A DNA stretch of 10,142 nucleotides from Flavobacteriales bacterium (GTDB taxonomy: Bacteria; Bacteroidota; Bacteroidia; Flavobacteriales_E; Vicingaceae), in assembly GCA_016763135.1 (NCBI GenBank), contig JAESUI010000044.1:1-10142 (forward strand). Reading direction: 5' to 3'. The notes beneath the pieces were generated by a model. The model was not told the origin of the DNA and ran no database searches. It was given only the letters and a program-made list of their open reading frames with translations. Below, piece by piece: positions 5,594 through 10,142 of this stretch (its first letter is position 1; each line of letters begins with the position of its first letter). The position numbers and the translations under genes are program-made.

Positions 5594-6097
5594 CTAATCC
5601 TCTAGCTTATCGCTAATATTTTTGATTACCTCTCTCATTTTATTTGGGTGCTGAGTTCCAAATAAAATACGTTTCCCATTCTTTAGGATTAATTGAAGCC
5701 CTTTGTTTCCTTTTACGTTGTATGCTGTTCCACTTGTGCTAATTCTAATTCCCCAGCCAAGATATTCTTTAAGTGGTTTGTATTGTCTTACCTCCATACT
5801 TTTCACTTCACTCCATTTGATACACTTATAACTCCATTGCAGCGGAAAGAATTTATAATAAATACCATCATCTTTGAATTTGGTTTTAAGATTAGCTGTT
5901 AAGAAAAGTAATAACAGCAACCCAATAATAACATCTACAAAATGAAAAGCATTATCTGTTGGTTGCATATTACCAAAAGGTTCTTTTAAGTAAAAAGTTA
6001 TGAATTTAGTGTAAAGCCAAAAACTTGTAATACCAATAAGAAATATCCAAATTAATATTTGCGTAAATTTTTGCTTCTCTTTAAAGAGTGTTGCCAT
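5594..6097 (-). CDS. Two-helix membrane protein with PH-like domain
   Basis: The 167-residue protein has two membrane helices (about 12-34 and 52-69) followed by a soluble domain of about 95 residues. That domain holds WSEVKSMEVRQYKPLKEY, then GWGIR, AYNVKGNKGLQL and GKRILFGTQ, a strand-rich pattern seen in bacterial PH-like domains of small membrane proteins (DUF6141-like, from memory). No catalytic residues are seen; a structural or membrane-binding role is likely. The start ATG is the first in frame, and the short basic N-terminus suits a cytosolic position. It lies 33 bp downstream of the other minus-strand gene, so they may be cotranscribed. Confidence 0.72.
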   Translation of the reverse strand: MATLFKEKQKFTQILIWIFLIGITSFWLYTKFITFYLKEPFGNMQPTDNAFHFVDVIIGLLLLLFLTANLKTKFKDDGIYYKFFPLQWSYKCIKWSEVKSMEVRQYKPLKEYLGWGIRISTSGTAYNVKGNKGLQLILKNGKRILFGTQHPNKMREVIKNISDKLED

Positions 6098-6130
6098 TGT
6101 TGTTACTAATTACTTCTATTAAAATTACAT

Positions 6131-6412
6131 CTAGTATTCAACTAACTCTGCATCAAAATAATTTTCAAAACCATCATCTAAAATGAACTTTTCAGCTTTA
6201 GATTTTTCTATTAGAAATCCATCTCCAGAGATACTTATAATTTCAGCTTCCTTACCAAAATATTTAACTAGACCGTAAATTTTCGAGTATTCATTCTTTG
6301 TAATATGATGTTTCTTAATAAATGTTGTTGGAGTATTTTCCCCTTCAGTCTGATATTCAAATATCAGAAGCTCATCCATTAAATAGACTTCTCTTTTTTT
6401 AGGGAAATACAT
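6131..6412 (-). CDS. Hypothetical protein of 93 residues
   Basis: No family was recognised. The product is acidic, has no signal peptide or membrane helix, and looks like a small alpha/beta cytosolic protein. The start is uncertain: an internal ATG at 6379 (MDELLIFEY) has an AGAGAAG stretch upstream and would give 82 residues. It is divergent from pstS; the 234-bp space between them carries the Pho array. Confidence 0.6.
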   Translation of the reverse strand: MYFPKKREVYLMDELLIFEYQTEGENTPTTFIKKHHITKNEYSKIYGLVKYFGKEAEIISISGDGFLIEKSKAEKFILDDGFENYFDAELVEY

Positions 6413-6531
6413 TACTAATTGATTTAAGTTATAAATATAATAAAATAAGAAGTAGTAATCCTTATCTATTAAAAGTGAAAAAAGTGTCTACGTTTTAATT
6501 TACCATATCTATTCAGGGGCCATACTTTCTC

Positions 6532-6591
6532 TTAACAATTACTTAACAACCAATAACAATTAATTAACACATTCTTAATAACGCTATAACA
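6532..6591 (+). promoter_or_regulatory. Pho-box-like array of six TTAACA repeats
   Basis: Six TTAACA-like hexamers start at 6532, 6543, 6553, 6564, 6575 and 6586, so all lie on one face of the helix at 10-11 bp steps. Three are exact; the others are ATAACA, TTAATA and ATAACA. Direct repeats of about 11 bp are how PhoB/PhoP-type regulators bind, and TTAACA resembles the Bacillus PhoP half site. The last repeat sits where a -33 element would be for the -7 element at 6612, as in activator-dependent Pho promoters. Phosphate-starvation control of the pst operon is the natural reading. Confidence 0.78.
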
Positions 6592-6611
6592 GCGTTCGTT
6601 TTGTTCTAATT

Positions 6612-6619
6612 TACTTTTG
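6612..6619 (+). promoter_or_regulatory. pstS promoter -7 element TACTTTTG
   Basis: TACTTTTG fits TAnnTTTG exactly and lies 27 bp before the pstS ATG, giving a leader of about 20 bases. There is no TTG at the right distance upstream, which suits dependence on an activator bound at the repeats. Confidence 0.65.
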
Positions 6620-6646
6620 CTCTAAACAAATTAATAAACGACAAAG

Positions 6647-7609
6647 ATGAAAAAGACAACAAAAATAATTTTAGGAGTAGCAGTAATTTTAGGATTGGCT
6701 TCTTGTGGTGGAAATACAGAAAATACAGATGAGAATTCTGGTGATGAAAAAACATTAACAGGAAGTATTAAAATTGATGGCTCAAGTACGGTTTATCCTA
6801 TTACAGAGGCAATAGCAGAAGAATTTAGAGAAATAGCTCCAGAAGTAAAAGTAACTGTTGGCGTTTCAGGAACTGGTGGTGGATTTAAGAAGTTTGCTAG
6901 AAACGAAACAGCAATTAGTGATGCTTCAAGACCAATAAAGGATAAAGAAAAAGTAGCGTGTGAAGAAAACGGAATAGGCTACGTTCAATTAGAGGTTGCT
7001 TATGATGGTTTAGCAGTGTTAATTAATCCAGCAAACGATTGGATTGACCACTTAACAGTTGAAGAATTAAAGAAAATTTGGGAGCCAGCAGCACAAGGCG
7101 TTATTATGAAATGGAGTCAAATTAGAGATGGCTTTCCAGATGAAGAAATTCATTTATTTGGGCCTGGAGTTGCTTCTGGAACTTATGATTACTTTACTAA
7201 AGCAATTTGTGGTGAAGAAGGCGCAAGTAGAGGAGATTATACAGCAAGTGAAGACGACAACGTTTTGGTTCAAGGAATTTCTACAGATAAATATGGATTA
7301 GGTTTTTTCGGATTAGCTTATTATGAAGAAAACAAAGATAAATTAAAACTAGTTGGTGTTGATGGCGGTAAAGGTGTAGTTACTCCAACACAAGCAACTG
7401 TTGCTGACGGGACATATCAACCATTATCTCGCCCAATCTTTATTTATGTAAATGATAAAGCGGCAGAAAGAGAAGAGGTTGTGGCGTTTGTAAACTTTTA
7501 TTTAGAATTAGTTCCAGAAATTGCTCAAGAAGTAGGGTATATTGCTTTACCAGCTGCTGAGTACGCTAAACAAGTTGAAAAATTCAATGCCTTTATTCCA
7601 AAAAAGTAA
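6647..7609 (+). CDS. pstS: Periplasmic phosphate-binding lipoprotein PstS
   Basis: The 320-residue protein has a lipoprotein signal with lipobox LASC (Cys20), then an acidic Asn/Glu linker and the binding domain. Phosphate-loop motifs are visible: DGSSTVYP (44-51), VSGTGGGF (73-80), SDASRPI (91-97) and [12 protein letters not shown] (172-183). It resembles the SphX/PstS type of cyanobacteria and Bacteroidota, including [15 protein letters not shown] and [12 protein letters not shown]. In that family the third motif usually reads GTDSGT; here VA replaces TD. Cys105 and Cys188 could form a disulfide. It captures phosphate in the periplasm and hands it to PstCA. The start ATG is followed by KKTTK and fits the leader length. 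Confidence 0.96.
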   Translation: MKKTTKIILGVAVILGLASCGGNTENTDENSGDEKTLTGSIKIDGSSTVYPITEAIAEEFREIAPEVKVTVGVSGTGGGFKKFARNETAISDASRPIKDKEKVACEENGIGYVQLEVAYDGLAVLINPANDWIDHLTVEELKKIWEPAAQGVIMKWSQIRDGFPDEEIHLFGPGVASGTYDYFTKAICGEEGASRGDYTASEDDNVLVQGISTDKYGLGFFGLAYYEENKDKLKLVGVDGGKGVVTPTQATVADGTYQPLSRPIFIYVNDKAAEREEVVAFVNFYLELVPEIAQEVGYIALPAAEYAKQVEKFNAFIPKK

Positions 7610-7630
7610 GAGACAAGTTGTAGGTTAATT

Positions 7631-7680
7631 TGGGCAGCTATTTTCTAACAAAGAAGAGTTAGGCTGCCCATTCTTTATTT
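7631..7680 (+). terminator. Probable attenuator between pstS and pstC
   Basis: TGGGCAGC (7631-7638) pairs with GCTGCCCA (7663-7670), and inside it CTAAC (7645-7649) pairs with GTTAG (7658-7662), leaving a six-base bulge on the left side. A T-rich tract TTCTTTATTTT follows up to the pstC start. Partial termination here would give more PstS than PstC, PstA and PstB, as is common in pst operons. Confidence 0.75.
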
Positions 7681-7681
7681 T

Positions 7682-8557
7682 ATGAAATTTAGCGAAAAAA
7701 TAATAGTAACACTGTTGAAGTTTGCAGCTTCAATTACCATTTTAACTACCATTGGTATTATAATGGTTTTGTTGTTTGAGACCATTAATTTTTTTAAAGA
7801 AGTTTCTTTTTGGGAGTTCATTACGGACAAAGAATGGACGCCTTTATTTGCACAAAAACACTTTGGTATTCTTCCTTTGGTTACAGGAACACTGTTAACC
7901 ACGTTTATTGCCATCGCTGTTGCACTACCTATCGGGCTAACCATTGCTATTTATTTAAACATGTATGCACCAAAAGGATTTAGAAAAACATTTAAACCAT
8001 TATTAGAAGTTTTGGCAGCTGTTCCAACAGTGGTTTATGGTTTTTTTGCATTATCAGTAGTTACCCCATTTTTACAATCGATTTACCCTGATTTGGCTGG
8101 ATTTAATGCTTTGTCTGCTGGAATTGTTATGGGGATTATGATTATTCCTTTTGTGTCTTCATTAAGCGAAGATGCGCTTTATGCCGTTCCTAAAACATTA
8201 AAAGAGGCATCTTTTGGAATGGGTTCTACTCGTTTTCAAACCTCATTTAAAGTAATGGTTCCAGCTGCATCTTCGGGCATTATAGTTTCTATTATTTTGG
8301 CAATTTCTAGGGCAATTGGAGAAACAATGATTGTTGCTATTGCCGCAGGACAACAACCTCGTTTTGGATTTGACCCAACAGTACCCATAGAAACAATTAC
8401 CGCATACATTGTTCAGGTTAGTATGGGAGATGTTCCTCACGGATCATTAGAATACAGAACCATTTTTGCGGCAGGAATTACCTTGTTTGCTTTCACATTT
8501 GTATTGAACTCTGTTAGTTTTTGGATTAAGAAAAGATATCAAGAGAAATATGACTAA
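7682..8557 (+). CDS. pstC: Phosphate ABC transporter permease PstC
   Basis: The 291-residue inner-membrane protein has about six membrane helices: one near 12-35, the rest between about 65 and 285. The EAA loop that contacts PstB reads EDALYAVPKTLKEASFGMGSTRFQT (163-187), followed by SRAIGETM, a PstC/PstA hallmark. LAAVPTVVYGFFAL is the other conserved permease segment. It is shorter than the Escherichia coli protein (about 319), mainly in the loop before the EAA region. The ATG starts 11 bp after the attenuator stem. The last 8 bp overlap pstA, which indicates translational coupling. Confidence 0.95.
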   Translation: MKFSEKIIVTLLKFAASITILTTIGIIMVLLFETINFFKEVSFWEFITDKEWTPLFAQKHFGILPLVTGTLLTTFIAIAVALPIGLTIAIYLNMYAPKGFRKTFKPLLEVLAAVPTVVYGFFALSVVTPFLQSIYPDLAGFNALSAGIVMGIMIIPFVSSLSEDALYAVPKTLKEASFGMGSTRFQTSFKVMVPAASSGIIVSIILAISRAIGETMIVAIAAGQQPRFGFDPTVPIETITAYIVQVSMGDVPHGSLEYRTIFAAGITLFAFTFVLNSVSFWIKKRYQEKYD

Positions 8558-9407
8558 TGCTCAAAAAAATAGAATTATTGATAAATCATTTCAAGTATTT
8601 GGAATCGTTTGCACCTTTTTTGGTTTAGCCATTTTAGCTATACTAATTTATAACATTGTAATAGAAGGTGCTGCTCGAATTGATTGGGATTTTATGAAAA
8701 ACCTACCATCAAGAAGACCACAAAAAGCTGGAATTTTTACTGCTGTTATGGGGACAATATGGGTACTGGTGTTAACCACGCTAATTTCTTTTCCTATTGC
8801 AGTTGGAGCAGGAATTTATTTAGAAGAATACGCTAAAAAGACAAAACTAGCTTCATTATTGGAAATTAACATTGCCAACTTAGCTGGAGTTCCTTCTATT
8901 ATTTATGGCTTATTAGGCTTAGAAATTTTCGTAAGAATTTTTGGCTTAGGAGGAAGTGTTTTAGCCGGAAGTTTAACACTTTCTTTGTTAATTCTTCCAA
9001 TTATTATTGTTGCCACAAGAGAAGCGCTAAAGGCTGTTCCGAGCTCAATTAAAGATGCTTCAATGGCAATGGGAGCATCCAAATGGCAAACCATTTGGAA
9101 TCAAACGTTACCAGCATCAATTGGTGGAGTTTTAACAGGAGTTATCTTAGCAATATCACGAGCAATTGGAGAAACAGCCCCATTAATCGTTGTGGGAGCT
9201 TTGGCTTATGTTCCTTTTGCCCCAAGTAGCCCAATGGATGAATTTACAGTAATGCCTATCCAAATCTTTAATTGGGTATCACGGCCACAACATGGCTTTT
9301 CAGTTAACGCAGCAGCTGCAATAATTGTGTTGTTATTAATCACATTTATAATGAACGGAATAGCGGTTTATTTCAGAAATAAATGGCAGAAAAAAATTAA
9401 ATGGTAG
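8550..9407 (+). CDS. pstA: Phosphate ABC transporter permease PstA
   Basis: The 285-residue protein pairs with PstC to form the membrane channel. It has about six helices, the [17 protein letters not shown] segment, an EAA loop [20 protein letters not shown] (157-176) and [16 protein letters not shown]. The ATG lies inside the end of pstC (ATGACTAA, 8 bp overlap). Its own end overlaps the proposed pstB start by 7 bp. Length and motifs are normal for the family. Confidence 0.95.
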   Translation: MTNAQKNRIIDKSFQVFGIVCTFFGLAILAILIYNIVIEGAARIDWDFMKNLPSRRPQKAGIFTAVMGTIWVLVLTTLISFPIAVGAGIYLEEYAKKTKLASLLEINIANLAGVPSIIYGLLGLEIFVRIFGLGGSVLAGSLTLSLLILPIIIVATREALKAVPSSIKDASMAMGASKWQTIWNQTLPASIGGVLTGVILAISRAIGETAPLIVVGALAYVPFAPSSPMDEFTVMPIQIFNWVSRPQHGFSVNAAAAIIVLLLITFIMNGIAVYFRNKWQKKIKW

Positions 9408-10142
9408 AAACTATGACAGTAAAAGAACCAATGGAAAGCCTTGTTGATTCACTTCAAGGAGCGCCAGTTAAGAAAACCATAATTGAGACAAGAAATGTAG
9501 ATGTTTTTTATGGCAACTTTCAAGCCTTGAAAGACATTAATATTACAATGGAAGAAAATAGTGTAACTGCTTTTATTGGACCTTCCGGATGTGGAAAATC
9601 TACATTTTTAAGATGCTTTAATCGTATGAATGATTACATAGATGATTTTTCTATTAAGGGGGAAGTTTTAATTGACAATAAAAAAATCTATTGGAAAAAC
9701 GTTGCTGTTGAAGAATTGAGAAAAGACGTGGGAATGGTTTTTCAAAAACCAAACCCTTTTCCGAAATCTATTTTTGATAACGTTGCTTACGGATTAAAAA
9801 TACAGGGAATTAGGGACAAAACATTCATTGAAGAACGAGTGGTAAAATCATTAAAAGATGTTGCGTTGTGGGATGAAGTAAAAGATGAAATGAAAAAATC
9901 TGCTTTGGCATTATCTGGAGGCCAACAACAGCGTTTATGTATTGCAAGAACCTTAGCGGTTGAACCTAAAATTATTTTAATGGACGAACCGACCTCTGCT
10001 TTGGACCCAATTTCTACAGCAAAAATTGAAGAGTTAATGTTTGAGCTCAAGAAAGAATACACAATTGTAATTGTTACGCGTAACATGCAGCAAGCAGGTA
10101 GAATTAGCGACAAAACAGCCTTCTTTTACATGGGAGATTTAA
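9401..10142 (+). CDS. pstB: Phosphate ABC transporter ATPase PstB (3' end outside window)
   Basis: The frame is open to the last base; 247 codons are visible and only the last few percent are missing. Order of motifs: Walker A GPSGCGKS (60-67), Q-loop FQKPNPFP (Gln115), signature [13 protein letters not shown] (171-183), Walker [14 protein letters not shown] (191-203, Glu196). The H-loop reads VTRNMQQAG: Arg227 (CGT at 10079-10081) stands where PstB has His in VTHNMQQA. Start choice: ATG 9401 overlaps pstA by 7 bp; ATG 9413 in the same frame is equally possible and would cut four residues from a nonconserved N-terminal extension of about 25. It powers phosphate import by hydrolysing ATP at the cytoplasmic face of PstCA. 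phoU would be expected next but is not in view. Confidence 0.95.
   Translation, partial: MVETMTVKEPMESLVDSLQGAPVKKTIIETRNVDVFYGNFQALKDINITMEENSVTAFIGPSGCGKSTFLRCFNRMNDYIDDFSIKGEVLIDNKKIYWKNVAVEELRKDVGMVFQKPNPFPKSIFDNVAYGLKIQGIRDKTFIEERVVKSLKDVALWDEVKDEMKKSALALSGGQQQRLCIARTLAVEPKIILMDEPTSALDPISTAKIEELMFELKKEYTIVIVTRNMQQAGRISDKTAFFYMGDL

Noticed and set aside
6413..6531. Riboswitch or small RNA between the minus-strand gene and the Pho array
   Set aside because: Plain AT-rich sequence; no conserved aptamer-like stems or terminator were seen.
7675..7944. Minus-strand open frame of 89 codons opposite pstC
   Set aside because: It lies fully antisense to a well-conserved permease gene and encodes nothing recognisable. 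The same reasoning excludes the antisense frames at 1841-2050, 8243-8440, 8903-9094 and 9787-10113, and the plus-strand frame at 5693-5902.

Overview
The window is AT-rich and reads as a chromosome segment of a Bacteroidota bacterium, most likely a flavobacterium. The evidence is a secreted beta-propeller with a type IX secretion C-terminal domain, a DUF2490-type exported protein, small Cys-rich lipoproteins, promoter elements matching the Bacteroidota -7 consensus TAnnTTTG, few recognisable Shine-Dalgarno sites, and a SphX-like PstS. No rRNA, tRNA, CRISPR array or intact insertion sequence was seen, and no gene-free stretch exceeds 300 bases.

Left part (1-3808, + strand) holds envelope and exported proteins: the end of a frame-interrupted outer-membrane beta-barrel gene, a seven-repeat beta-propeller with a T9SS tail, a 68-residue Cys-rich lipoprotein closed by a strong terminator, a DUF2490-like protein, and a small coiled-coil protein with a promoter that predicts a leaderless mRNA. 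A perfect 41-bp direct repeat brackets the beta-propeller gene, and a long palindrome lies in the leader of the lipoprotein gene.

Middle part (3817-5512) is a compact module: an ArsR-family repressor and a membrane-anchored metallo-beta-lactamase-fold hydrolase of the RomA/NAPE-PLD type. The same operator-like sequence precedes each gene, so both are probably controlled by the repressor. The repressor lacks the usual cysteine metal site, so its signal is unknown. Two diverged 36-bp repeats flank the module. Two small minus-strand genes follow (5594-6412): a two-helix membrane protein with a PH-like domain and an unrecognised 93-residue protein.

Right part (6532-10142) is the high-affinity phosphate uptake operon pstS-pstC-pstA-pstB. 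It is preceded by six TTAACA-like repeats at 10-11 bp spacing, read as a PhoB/PhoP binding array, and a TAnnTTTG -7 element. A hairpin followed by a T-rich tract between pstS and pstC probably makes the binding protein more abundant than the transporter. The pstB reading frame runs off the end of the window and carries Arg where the H-loop His is expected.

Points most worth a second look: the A AAA AAG slip site in the first gene, the H-loop change in PstB, the paired ArsR operators, the Pho array, and the unexplained repeats around the exported-protein genes. No single wholly new system is proven; the ArsR/hydrolase module with an unknown inducer is the best candidate for undescribed biology.
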